Source: an uncultured Prevotellaceae bacterium (lineage in GTDB: Bacteria; Bacteroidota; Bacteroidia; Bacteroidales; Bacteroidaceae). From it: DNA of 64,000 nucleotides. Shown here piece by piece: positions 17,473-25,851 of this stretch (its first letter is position 1; each line of letters begins with the position of its first letter). The notes beneath the pieces are model-generated. The model worked only from the letters and a program-made list of their open reading frames with translations. It was not told the DNA's origin and made no database searches. The stretch spans positions 38,452 through 102,451 of the forward strand of contig OMXV01000006.1 of NCBI GenBank assembly GCA_900315075.1, written 5' to 3'. Position numbers and translations under genes: made by a program.

Positions 17473-20376
17473 CTATTTTTTCCTCAAGTCTTTTTCCTGC
17501 AACTCAATAATTCTGCCGTATTTTGATAGTTCGTTTAAGTTGAGTTTCTTCTTGTTGCCAACAACTATCAATACACGATGTTGCTCATTGTGTTGGATAT
17601 TGGTCTCATAGAAACGGAGGATGTCGTTCAACGTCGTTTTGTTGTAGGTCTCAGCCCATCCTGTGCTGCTGTCGGCAGTGTAGCCAAGGCGTCGTTGGTT
17701 GCCTATTGTCATGCCGATGTTGCGGAAGGAAGGGAAGTTGGTGTAGATGCCGTTGATGCAATGCTGACGAGCACTCTCGAAATTGTTTTCCGACAGAGGC
17801 ATGTGGCGAAGTAATGAATCGACGAGGGCGATGGCCTGCATCGACTTATCGCTTTGTGTGCCCACTACAGCTCCAAATGCCAAGGGCGAGTTGCCGGCGA
17901 TGATACGCGGACGGCTGCGAGTGAATGACGAAGCAGAATAGGCCATGGAGCGAAATTCACGAACTTCCTGGAAGAGTATCGACGACATTCCGCCTCCGAA
18001 ATACTCGCTGAACAACTGTAGTGGTACACGTTCTTCAATGGTGGGCAAAGGTTTTATGCTTTCGTAGGTGGCGAAAAGTGTCTGGCGCGACTTAGGTAAA
18101 TCGTACAGATATACCAATGGCTCGGAATAATGTTGTACGTTGCGGCTGTAGTCTATGTATGGGTGTGTGCAACGGTCGTAAGGCAGATGTTGTTTTAATG
18201 TCGATGCAACCTCGCCATTTGGCAGTGTACCGCTATAACTGATGACACATTCATGGGTGAGCAAGTCGTTGAAATCTGATAGCAGTTCTTCTCCAGTCAG
18301 ATTCTTGATGTCTTTTTTGCCTAATTGATTCAGATAGATGGATGCATCTCCATAGCTAACTTTCTCTATCATGGCGCGGAGCACCTCGCGGTTTTCTTCG
18401 TCGAATCCCTTGAGGGCTGTTTTCATCATGTCACGTAATTGTTTCATCGATTTCTTGTCGGATTGAGCATGGCGCATCAGATGTCCTAATAAGCTCACCG
18501 TGGCATTGAAATGGCGGTCGATACCTGTCAATTCTATTGTGAAATTGTCACTGCTCACACCAAATGAAAGAGTGGCACTCAATTGTTGAAGTGAAGCTCC
18601 TATTTGTTGGCGCGACAGTGAGTCGGTTCCAACAAGGTCGAGCAGATTGGAAAGTGCCTCTAAGCGTGGGGAGGTTAATATGCCTTTGTTGTAGGAAAGA
18701 GTGAGACTAAATAAGTCGTTGAACGTATTATCTGTAGTGTAGAGTGTGCAGAACTGGCCCAAAGCTGTGGTGGTGACGTCGTTGTCGAAGTCGAGCAGGC
18801 GAGGAGGGTAGTCGGCTGCAGGAACGGTTTTCAACCTCTGAGCGTATTTCGACTCTGCGTCTTTGTGCTTTGGAATGATGGGACGGTAGCCCGGTTGGCT
18901 CACTTTATCTTTGGGATAGCGACCCATTTTCTTCTTGAATCGTACAAAGGGTGCGTTCAGATAGCGGTTGGCGGCAGCGCTCACATCTTGCTTGGTAAGT
19001 TGCCCTATGGCGCTCACTTTGTCGAGATATTCCTGCCAACTGTGTCCTGTGGACATGACCATTACCATCTGCATCGAACGGCTGTCGATGGTTTCCAAAG
19101 CCTGTTCGGCTGTAAGTTTAGCCTCGGTTTTTGCGCTGTTGAAAACATCGTCGCTGAAATCACCAGTACATAAACGATGAATCTGAGCAAGGCAGGCCTT
19201 TTCTGCCTTCTTGGTCGAACTAAAGAGTTTTGGAATGACAATCACGCCACAAATGCCGGCATCGTTTAGACTCTCGGTAATGGCCATCGACTGCATCACC
19301 ACACCTTCGTTGTTGAGTGAGTCGAGCATTCCGGCTTTCTCGTTGTAGAGCAACGACATAGCTAAGTCCATGGCGTTGGCATCAGGTTCAAATGTTGTGG
19401 GTGCTTTATAGACCAATGCCTCGGCATGGATAATGGGGATGGGAATTTTGATTTCAACTGTCCGTTCCTTGGTGATGTCGGGTAGGAGAGAAGGTGTGCG
19501 GGTGGGTTTGACACCTTGGCGAATCCTGCCAAATGTGCGCTCTAACAGTGGAACGACCTGCCCACTGTTGAAATCACCGCAGAGTACAAGGCCCATGTTG
19601 TTGGCGACATAGTATTTCTCGTAGAATGCTTTCATCTCCGACTGCCGGGGATTTTTCAGGTTCTCGGTGCTGCCAATGACAGGGTAGGCATAGGGTCGTG
19701 TGCCGAACATTTCCTTGAGAATTTTTTCCAAGGCTGTATTCAGCATGTCGTCGGCATACATGTTTTTCTCTTCATAGACGGTTTCCAATTCACCCTGGAA
19801 AAGACGGAAGACAGGATTAATCAGTCGGTCGCTGTTGAGAAGACACCATTGCTCAAGATACTGTGGTGTAAATGAATTATGATAATAGGTGAAATCCCAG
19901 CTTGTACCAGCATTGAGTCCCGTGCCACCATAACGGGAAATGAGACGGTTGAACTCATTAGGGATGGCATAGTCGCCTGCTTTTTGACTCAGACGGTTGA
20001 TGTCTTGCTGGATGCGCTGCCTCATGGCTGCATCACGGGTGGTGGCCAACTGGTCGTAGTATGCAGAGATGGAGTCGAGCCATGGTTTCTCGGCTGCATA
20101 ATCTACCGTGCCAATTTCATCGGTGCCCTTAAAAAGAATGTGCTCAAAATAGTGGGCGATACCTGTGTCGGGGCAGTCCTTGGCACCGGCATTCACCACT
20201 ACAGCGCCAAAAACCTTGGGTTGAGAATGGTCTTCGTTGAGCCATACTTTCATGCCGTTGCTAAGGGTCAGCTCTTGCACATTCAATGCATTGTTGACTT
20301 GTGCATAGGCACCTAAATGAAGTGCTGCCGCCATACATAGCGACAGCACTTTATTCCTAAAATTCATTGAATTCAT
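17473..20376 (-). CDS. M16 family zinc metallopeptidase, two-repeat form
   Basis: The protein has 967 residues with a signal peptide (…MAAALHLGAYAQ), so it is periplasmic or outer-membrane associated. The inverted zinc motif HxxEH is His75-Tyr-Phe-Glu78-His79, and the distal Glu lies in ELETVYEEKNMYADD. A second, catalytically silent M16 half occupies the C-terminal part and has the SQxGYRPxxP-like linker in between. Family members degrade peptides inside a closed chamber. The gene starts 13 bp after the upstream lipoprotein, so both share the promoter at 21188. A second ATG at 20367 is an alternative start. Confidence 0.92.
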   Translation of the reverse strand: MNSMNFRNKVLSLCMAAALHLGAYAQVNNALNVQELTLSNGMKVWLNEDHSQPKVFGAVVVNAGAKDCPDTGIAHYFEHILFKGTDEIGTVDYAAEKPWLDSISAYYDQLATTRDAAMRQRIQQDINRLSQKAGDYAIPNEFNRLISRYGGTGLNAGTSWDFTYYHNSFTPQYLEQWCLLNSDRLINPVFRLFQGELETVYEEKNMYADDMLNTALEKILKEMFGTRPYAYPVIGSTENLKNPRQSEMKAFYEKYYVANNMGLVLCGDFNSGQVVPLLERTFGRIRQGVKPTRTPSLLPDITKERTVEIKIPIPIIHAEALVYKAPTTFEPDANAMDLAMSLLYNEKAGMLDSLNNEGVVMQSMAITESLNDAGICGVIVIPKLFSSTKKAEKACLAQIHRLCTGDFSDDVFNSAKTEAKLTAEQALETIDSRSMQMVMVMSTGHSWQEYLDKVSAIGQLTKQDVSAAANRYLNAPFVRFKKKMGRYPKDKVSQPGYRPIIPKHKDAESKYAQRLKTVPAADYPPRLLDFDNDVTTTALGQFCTLYTTDNTFNDLFSLTLSYNKGILTSPRLEALSNLLDLVGTDSLSRQQIGASLQQLSATLSFGVSSDNFTIELTGIDRHFNATVSLLGHLMRHAQSDKKSMKQLRDMMKTALKGFDEENREVLRAMIEKVSYGDASIYLNQLGKKDIKNLTGEELLSDFNDLLTHECVISYSGTLPNGEVASTLKQHLPYDRCTHPYIDYSRNVQHYSEPLVYLYDLPKSRQTLFATYESIKPLPTIEERVPLQLFSEYFGGGMSSILFQEVREFRSMAYSASSFTRSRPRIIAGNSPLAFGAVVGTQSDKSMQAIALVDSLLRHMPLSENNFESARQHCINGIYTNFPSFRNIGMTIGNQRRLGYTADSSTGWAETYNKTTLNDILRFYETNIQHNEQHRVLIVVGNKKKLNLNELSKYGRIIELQEKDLRKK

Positions 20377-20389
20377 AGTCGAATGTCAA

Positions 20390-21148
20390 TTATATATCAT
20401 TCTCTGGTGTTTCCACTGAGGTGTATTTAAATTCAGCACCATCCCAGTGGTCAAAGAAATATGATTTGACATTGTCCTTCTCTTTCATATACTTCACTCT
20501 TAAACCGCCATCTTTGGGGAATACCACGTCTTTGAAACCAGCTCTTCCGGCAAGGTCGATGTGGTGATTGATGTTTTGGGCGTGGGTGAAGTTGCTCTCG
20601 AGCGCCTTTTTAGTAATGGTGAAATCGTAGAAATGCACAAGATATGTGCCATCTATTTCATAAAGCACACCAATAAGGTCCTTGTCATTGGTGTATTTCC
20701 ATCTATAATAGGAAACTGAGCAAGAGCTGTTTTCTTTCGACTCTGCTTTTTCTTTTTCATCTTTTTCTTCAGGTGCAGTTCCTATCTTGATATATTCATT
20801 CTCGTTAATGTCCTCAACTACAAACTTCTCCTTAGCGGCATCATAACCTTTCTCGTCAGCCAAATAGCGTAGTAGTTGGTAATTAGCCTTGAATTGAGGG
20901 TGCTGGGCGCAGATGACAGCAACAAACTGCTTAAAGTTAGGCTCGGCGATGTCAATTGGGAAGGATTCGTTCCCCCAAATCGAATCGATAGTCAGGATGT
21001 CCAGGGTGTCAGCTATTTGTGCTTCCTTTACTTTCTCTAATGCCTCTTTGGCAATTTGTGCACCGTCTTTGACAGGCTCTTCTTTTGTGCAAGACCAAAA
21101 ACTGATTGCAGCGATGGCAAGAATTCCAAAAAATAATGCTTTCTTCAT
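20390..21148 (-). CDS. Hypothetical lipoprotein, co-transcribed with the M16 peptidase
   Basis: I do not recognise the family. I start it at ATG 21148 (252 residues) because this gives a clean lipoprotein signal, MKKALFFGILAIAAISFWSC, with Cys in the lipobox; a longer frame to 21217 has no sensible N-terminus. The mature part begins TKEEPVKDGAQ, has a Lys/Glu-rich stretch (EEKDEKEKAESKEN) near the middle and no other membrane helix. It is probably attached to a membrane and faces the periplasm. Its tight spacing to the M16 peptidase suggests a shared role. Confidence 0.75.
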   Translation of the reverse strand: MKKALFFGILAIAAISFWSCTKEEPVKDGAQIAKEALEKVKEAQIADTLDILTIDSIWGNESFPIDIAEPNFKQFVAVICAQHPQFKANYQLLRYLADEKGYDAAKEKFVVEDINENEYIKIGTAPEEKDEKEKAESKENSSCSVSYYRWKYTNDKDLIGVLYEIDGTYLVHFYDFTITKKALESNFTHAQNINHHIDLAGRAGFKDVVFPKDGGLRVKYMKEKDNVKSYFFDHWDGAEFKYTSVETPENDI

Positions 21149-21187
21149 TTTTGATATTTGTTTAGTGAGTAATTCATTTTCAAAGCA

Positions 21188-21217
21188 CAAAAATAGCCAA
21201 ACAGTAACAATTTTCAA
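21188..21217 (-). promoter_or_regulatory. Promoter of the lipoprotein-M16 operon
   Basis: On the minus strand TATTTTTG (complement of 21188-21195) has TTG (complement of 21215-21217) 19 bp upstream. It lies about 40 bp before the lipoprotein start. Confidence 0.75.
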
Positions 21218-21367
21218 AATAATTCTACAATTATTTTATCTTTTCAAATCTTTTTTAACAACTATATGAAGTGGAGAAACTTGGAGCAATGGGTAGTCCT
21301 ATTCCTCAAAGATATCCATTAGCTGCTTGTGGTAAAGTTAAATTCTTTTTGTGCATAGTATTATAAT

Positions 21368-21760
21368 TCATGAACCAAAAAGAAAATAAATAAAAGCGAT
21401 TACTAAAGGAGCCAGAACGTCAAAGGGTTCAGGAACACCAAGTACAAAATGGCAAATTGCAGATAAAAACAAATACAACCCTATGGAAACCAAACAACCA
21501 GTTTTTTTTGAACTGTCGTTTGATTTTGAAGAAGGGATGTGATTGTTGTCGCTTTCAGAACTTTGTGAGCTAATTCTTTCTTCGGTTTGTCTCTCGTTCT
21601 GTATGTTGTTTTGGGGAGTAGTAAGACGTTTTTTTAATTCATCAATTTTCGGATTGTTGATTTTACTATTGTCTCCACTTTTGATAGATTCTTTTTGTGG
21701 TTTTCTTACAATAGTACCATCTTCTTTAATAATGAAATTTTGATTATCAAATTCACTCAT
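21368..21760 (-). CDS. Small membrane protein with N-terminal DGTIVR motif
   Basis: The protein has 130 residues from ATG 21760. That start is preferred over a GTG at 21781 because MSEFDNQNFIIKEDGTIVR then aligns end to end with MGKIDHKDYIINDDGTIIR of the neighbouring Sel1 protein. After the motif comes an LKKRL segment (about residues 44-48), a Ser/Asn/Gln-rich disordered stretch (about 50-85), and two C-terminal hydrophobic helices (about 88-128). It is probably an inner-membrane protein. It is the last gene of the cluster, 68 bp after the Sel1 protein, and no known family was recognised. Its role is unknown; the shared motif suggests it docks to the same partner as the other motif-bearing proteins. 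Confidence 0.7.
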   Translation of the reverse strand: MSEFDNQNFIIKEDGTIVRKPQKESIKSGDNSKINNPKIDELKKRLTTPQNNIQNERQTEERISSQSSESDNNHIPSSKSNDSSKKTGCLVSIGLYLFLSAICHFVLGVPEPFDVLAPLVIAFIYFLFGS

Positions 21761-21828
21761 ATTATTATCTATTTTGAACACCGAATATAAAATTTTTTAC
21801 AGCAATATCGTTTACTAAGCTATATATG

Positions 21829-22791
21829 TTATATTCCTATAATAAAGTCACCAATTTCAACCTCTTTTGATAAAACTCCTCTAAGAAGTACACGTACATT
21901 ATCTCCTGGGATTCCTTTGTTTCCATGAGGCTCCTTGATCTCCATGGACGTGATTTCTATTGCTACAATTACAGATTGTTTCTTCTTGTTTTTTTTTATT
22001 TGAGATGGTAACAAGTTCATGAGCTCTATACTTGCGTTTTTATCAACAAGATAGACACAATCTCCAACTTGAATGCTGCCACGCTTAATCCTTCCTGTTA
22101 TCCTTGCACCTTGATTTGTACTTATTGCATAATCAATTTGCATTAATAGTCGTTCTGAGGACCATTTTTTCAATTCTTTCAATCGATTAATTTTATTGAG
22201 TGGGTAATCAGTGTATTTGTTCCCATGAACAGCAGACCTGCGGTACATCTCTTCTGCTTTTGAATAGTTGACTTCTATGCCAAGATAACCATTCATATAG
22301 ATGTCACCCATTGTCTCTTCTGCCTTAGCGTTGCATTGATCAACCCCATTAGCATAGATTTCAAGCGCTGCACCAACGTCCTCTGGCATTCCGTTCTCAC
22401 CGTAGCTTAGCATGTGCGCAAGCCGAAGTTTTGCATCCATACCTCCTACATCCACAGCTCTTTGATACCATCTTCTCGCTTCAGATAAATCGTGCCTCGT
22501 CTTAAACATGAATATTCCTGCTTCGAAACAGTCATTTGCATCCATTAAAGACTGTACATCGGGACGGTAGAAAATCGCCATCGCCTCATCTTCCCTGTCG
22601 GAACTGTTATAATATAGTCTTCGTGCTTTTTCCAGTAGCTGATTAGGAGTTGGATTATTACTGCTTTTATTACTGTTTATTCTTTGTCTCAGCTTTTCTA
22701 TCTTTTCTTTTCTGGGTCTTTCATCAGGACTAAACCTAATAATAGTACCGTCATCGTTAATAATGTAATCCTTATGATCAATTTTCCCCAT
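21829..22791 (-). CDS. Sel1-repeat protein with C-terminal EF-Tu domain II-like barrel
   Basis: The protein has 320 residues. Residues 1-19 carry the cluster motif (YIINDDGTIIR), followed by an LRQRI helix (about 34-38). Residues about 85-195 form Sel1/TPR-like repeats (EARRWYQRAVDVGGMDAKLRLAHML and AEEMYRRSAVHGN type). Residues about 213-320 resemble translation-factor domain II: GRIKRGSIQVGDCVYLV, then VAIEITSMEI, GIPGDNVRVLLRG and VEIGDFIIGI. No GTPase domain is present, so this is not an elongation factor; the barrel probably binds protein or RNA. Sel1 repeats are protein-interaction scaffolds. No signal peptide, so cytoplasmic. The fusion is unusual and the function is unknown. Confidence 0.75.
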   Translation of the reverse strand: MGKIDHKDYIINDDGTIIRFSPDERPRKEKIEKLRQRINSNKSSNNPTPNQLLEKARRLYYNSSDREDEAMAIFYRPDVQSLMDANDCFEAGIFMFKTRHDLSEARRWYQRAVDVGGMDAKLRLAHMLSYGENGMPEDVGAALEIYANGVDQCNAKAEETMGDIYMNGYLGIEVNYSKAEEMYRRSAVHGNKYTDYPLNKINRLKELKKWSSERLLMQIDYAISTNQGARITGRIKRGSIQVGDCVYLVDKNASIELMNLLPSQIKKNKKKQSVIVAIEITSMEIKEPHGNKGIPGDNVRVLLRGVLSKEVEIGDFIIGI

Positions 22792-22842
22792 CTTTTTTGC
22801 AAGTTTTTTTGTTCTGATAGATAAGTACTATAAAAAGTAAAT

Positions 22843-23496
22843 TTAGTTGTTCCCTGTCATGTTGTTATCGTTTATGTATTTGCTTACCCGATAATCCAAA
22901 AACTTGGCAATAGTAACAAAGAAAATATAGCCAAGAGCCCCTAAAACAAATTCTTGAGATCCAATGAATAACATTAGAAAAAAAATGCCCCAAATTCCTA
23001 ACCAGATCTTAAACTTATCCGATTTTGTGTCGGTAAAGTGATTCTCATGGTTCTCAGTTAGGTAATAAAATTTCCCATAAGAACCAATGGCGTGAAGAAG
23101 TACCAATATGATAGCGATAATGTATACAAGAATCGAAACACCACCTACACCAAAATGATCGAGAAAGAAAGGTGACCAAGCAGATGGGAGTATTGTAATA
23201 GATAATGCCGCTCCCAAATATGCAAGAAGAATATATTTTACCAGTTTCCAAACATGAGCTTTCTTCTCAGCGACTGTGACAAATTGTGCCAATGTACGTA
23301 CCGTATCAGTCAAATCATCATCATTATTAGAAGAAGAATTGCCTTGTTGCTGGTTGTTTTCATTCCTGATAATTTCTCCAAACTCATTAATATAATACTC
23401 TTGTTGTGGTTGTACTTTCTCTTGCTTTCCAACCAGTCTTTCTTTTAACTCACGACGCTTCTTTGCAGCAGCGTCTTCTTCGAATGTCATTCCCAT
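22843..23496 (-). CDS. Polytopic membrane protein with YYINEFGEIIR motif
   Basis: The protein has 217 residues. A soluble N-terminus contains RRELKERL (about 15-22) and YYINEFGEIIR (about 34-44), the same motif pair as in its neighbours but in the opposite order to the Sel1 protein. Four predicted membrane helices follow, around residues 85-105, 118-142, 160-176 and 180-197. I do not recognise a family. A polytopic protein could be the inner-membrane part of the putative secretion apparatus, since the ATPase of this cluster has no membrane helix. That role is inference. Confidence 0.68.
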   Translation of the reverse strand: MGMTFEEDAAAKKRRELKERLVGKQEKVQPQQEYYINEFGEIIRNENNQQQGNSSSNNDDDLTDTVRTLAQFVTVAEKKAHVWKLVKYILLAYLGAALSITILPSAWSPFFLDHFGVGGVSILVYIIAIILVLLHAIGSYGKFYYLTENHENHFTDTKSDKFKIWLGIWGIFFLMLFIGSQEFVLGALGYIFFVTIAKFLDYRVSKYINDNNMTGNN

Positions 23497-23555
23497 AGTT
23501 GACTTTTTGTTTTTTTGTAATTATAAATACCTACTTGTGAACTCTGTCATAAGAG

Positions 23556-23834
23556 TTAATCCCTTATGATTGTTCCGTCTTCTGCTATTTTGAAACTCTC
23601 CTTATTGATGCTATTCCCGGATTTTGATAGTTTCTTTTTCATGGCATCCATGCGTTTTTCCAGAGTTGGATCCTTGCTTTTTATTCTATTATTATCGGTA
23701 CTGGTCTGCTTATCGTTGTAGTATGTCCTAATTTTAGTCTCTCGTTGTCGTTTTTTCACTATAGCGAGGATTACCAGGAAGGACATGATTACAGCTAAAA
23801 TTATCAATAATAAAATCATTGCTAATATATGCAT
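23556..23834 (-). CDS. Single-pass membrane protein ending in the DGTIIR motif
   Basis: The protein has 92 residues from ATG 23834; a TTG at 23852 would add six residues and overlap the E1 gene. The N-terminus is one hydrophobic helix (MHILAMILLLIILAVIMSFL). A basic stretch (KKRQRE) follows, then MKKKL, and the protein ends with FKIAEDGTIIRD. The motif therefore sits on the cytoplasmic tail if the positive-inside rule holds. The gene starts 10 bp after the E1-like gene. It may anchor a soluble component to the membrane. No family recognised. Confidence 0.68.
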   Translation of the reverse strand: MHILAMILLLIILAVIMSFLVILAIVKKRQRETKIRTYYNDKQTSTDNNRIKSKDPTLEKRMDAMKKKLSKSGNSINKESFKIAEDGTIIRD

Positions 23835-23844
23835 TTGCAAATTA

Positions 23845-24990
23845 TTACTCAATATCTTTTTTCTTCACTTTCTCATCCTTTGGTGCATAAGGTACTTCTA
23901 TACTTGTGGTATGTTGTAGTGGATATGAGAATATCTCAGCCATTTCGCCACCAATTTTAGGATTGTTGGTGTTGCATATTAGGGTGTACTGTGTCAAATG
24001 TCCCAACAAACGAGGCGTATAGTTAGGGTTATTGCGATTCAACAGGTCTATAGCCAATTTCATGGCAATGATTGTCACGAAGTCTATATCGACAGATATA
24101 CCGGGTTCGAAAGTGGCCTTGGCTAAGTCTTCCTCGGCAGTATAGAACTTGCGGTTCTGATTCACGCGGCCAGACGTGTCGCCTAATGCCCATACAAAAT
24201 CGGAGTAATCTGGCATTCCCTCAGGCAGACAATAGAAGATTTCGCCGGCGAAGGCTCGTTCCCACATTCCTAACGACATGAAAGGCATTCCAACTTCTTT
24301 AGCTATTTTGTTGGCATAAAGGTCACCCTCACGATTGTCGGCACCACCAATAACGATGGTGTTTTTGTCGCAGAAGTCATCAAATACCGACAAGGGCACA
24401 TCCTGTACCTGCATATTCTGCATCACGACCTTCGCCGTGGGGTTGATTTGGAGAATACGTTCTTTTAGAGCTTGGGTTTTGTATTTACCAACGTCTTTTA
24501 CCCCACACTGATGGCGGCAGAGATTATGATAGCCAAGGATGTCATTGTCAATGAGTAGGAAGCGACCAACACCTGCTTTAGCTAATTCCAGCGCTGCCAG
24601 ACTTCCCACTGACCCGCAGCCGATAAACATAGCCCCTGTCTTGAGCATCATATCTGACTCAAGTATTCCTGTATTTCTGGAAAAAACATCCAATTTAAGT
24701 GTATAATTCTCAATCTTACACGTTTTTCCCTCAGAATCAAGAAATATTAGTTTTTCCTTGTCATAATAACCTATAATGTTTTTATCAGGGTTTGTAGTAG
24801 GCTTCTCCGCCAAGATATCCCCAATAATGGTAGCATCGGCAAATCCGTCTCTTGGGGCTGTACCGATGACATTGAAATAGTTGGTGTCCTCTATGATATA
24901 GCCATATAGCTTTCCGATATATTTATCATCTTCTAACTCAGCTGGCAGGCTAATTGTTGTTGTTCTTTTCTTTTTCTTTAGTTTTATCAT
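23845..24990 (-). CDS. E1-like ThiF/MoeB-type adenylyltransferase
   Basis: The protein has 381 residues. The Rossmann-type ATP site is FIGCGSVGS (Gly124, Gly126, Gly129), followed by LLIDND (about 146-150), NLCRHQ with Arg159 and a KYKT Lys pair (about 169-171), as in ThiF, MoeB and ubiquitin E1 enzymes. A candidate catalytic Cys is Cys254 in IFYCLPEG. About 100 N-terminal residues precede the domain and have no clear match. Such enzymes adenylate the C-terminal Gly of a ubiquitin-like protein. Neighbouring JAMM and E2-like genes support a conjugation role rather than thiamin or molybdopterin synthesis, for which no other genes are present. Its ATG lies inside the end of the JAMM gene (41-bp overlap). 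Confidence 0.88.
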   Translation of the reverse strand: MIKLKKKKRTTTISLPAELEDDKYIGKLYGYIIEDTNYFNVIGTAPRDGFADATIIGDILAEKPTTNPDKNIIGYYDKEKLIFLDSEGKTCKIENYTLKLDVFSRNTGILESDMMLKTGAMFIGCGSVGSLAALELAKAGVGRFLLIDNDILGYHNLCRHQCGVKDVGKYKTQALKERILQINPTAKVVMQNMQVQDVPLSVFDDFCDKNTIVIGGADNREGDLYANKIAKEVGMPFMSLGMWERAFAGEIFYCLPEGMPDYSDFVWALGDTSGRVNQNRKFYTAEEDLAKATFEPGISVDIDFVTIIAMKLAIDLLNRNNPNYTPRLLGHLTQYTLICNTNNPKIGGEMAEIFSYPLQHTTSIEVPYAPKDEKVKKKDIE

Positions 24991-25840
24991 TTTTTTCTTT
25001 TGTTGGTAGTGTGGATGCCTTTTTTTCTTTTGAGTCTTTATCTTGAGATTCTTTATCTTTCTTTATCTCGGTTGTTTGTTGACCATGTGGTACTTCAGAC
25101 TTTGGCGAAAAAAGCGAGAAAAAAAGATAAATAAGTGTCAATGCACCTATTACCATTAGAGTCTTCTCTAATATATGTATTGCTCTTTTTCTATTGTTCG
25201 ATTTCTCTTTAATATTGACGACCCCATTCTTCGTCGTTGTTTTGGAAGGATGCTCTGATGTAGGCACGGTATTTGTCCCTGAGTTTTTTTTTACGTCTTC
25301 AGCTTGTATTGAATCTATCTCAGGATGTAGCCCGACTTTTGGATAATGTCTCAATTCAAAATAAGATTCAGGAATGATATCATCGCCGACTTCGAAATCC
25401 ACGATATCATACTTCAAGGGATATGCGACATGGCGCATGGTCAAACGAAACCTTGGGTCAACATTCACCAATCCAGAAATAGCCCCACAAGGACTGATTG
25501 CCGCAAATTTTGCATTTGTTCCATCGTCTGTCCCTGAGAAGTAGTCCATGCTTCCCGGATGTCGGTGCCATAATCCAAGTAGGCTTAATTCTTGCTCATA
25601 CTTCGATGCTACGGAGTTTGCGAGATAGTTGACAAAAGCCTCGTCGTATTCGAAATAGGCATATTCATGGGTAGAGTGGATTCCTGGTGGCAGGACCTCC
25701 ATGACAATCCATGTGCCGTTGTCTAATACATGGCCTAACAGAATTCCTCCTGTCTCGATGGGGTCTTTCTTGAATGTTTCATCAATAATAGCATTATATG
25801 CTTTATTTGAGAATACGATTAATTGACAATTATGGTTCAT
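24950..25840 (-). CDS. JAMM/JAB (MPN+) metalloprotease with a membrane anchor
   Basis: The protein has 296 residues. An intact JAMM set is present: Glu29 in IETGG, then His92, His94, Ser102 and Asp105 in WHRHPGSMDYFSGTDD. Such zinc isopeptidases cleave after the Gly of ubiquitin-like proteins, either to mature them or to remove them from targets. Residues about 226-244 form a single membrane helix, followed by a Lys/Glu/Asp/Asn-rich tail (about 250-296). The catalytic domain is N-terminal with no signal peptide, so it should face the cytoplasm. A membrane-bound JAMM fits processing at a secretion site. It starts 11 bp after the E2-like gene. Confidence 0.87.
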   Translation of the reverse strand: MNHNCQLIVFSNKAYNAIIDETFKKDPIETGGILLGHVLDNGTWIVMEVLPPGIHSTHEYAYFEYDEAFVNYLANSVASKYEQELSLLGLWHRHPGSMDYFSGTDDGTNAKFAAISPCGAISGLVNVDPRFRLTMRHVAYPLKYDIVDFEVGDDIIPESYFELRHYPKVGLHPEIDSIQAEDVKKNSGTNTVPTSEHPSKTTTKNGVVNIKEKSNNRKRAIHILEKTLMVIGALTLIYLFFSLFSPKSEVPHGQQTTEIKKDKESQDKDSKEKKASTLPTKEKNDKTKEKEKNNNN

Positions 25841-25851
25841 ATCAGATACAT

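Noticed and set aside
23845-25840. E1 and JAMM proteins as part of thiamin or molybdopterin synthesis, or of a PRTRC plasmid set
   Set aside because: No ThiS/MoaD, ThiG or ParB-like PRTRC genes are adjacent. The neighbours are secretion-like and E2-like.
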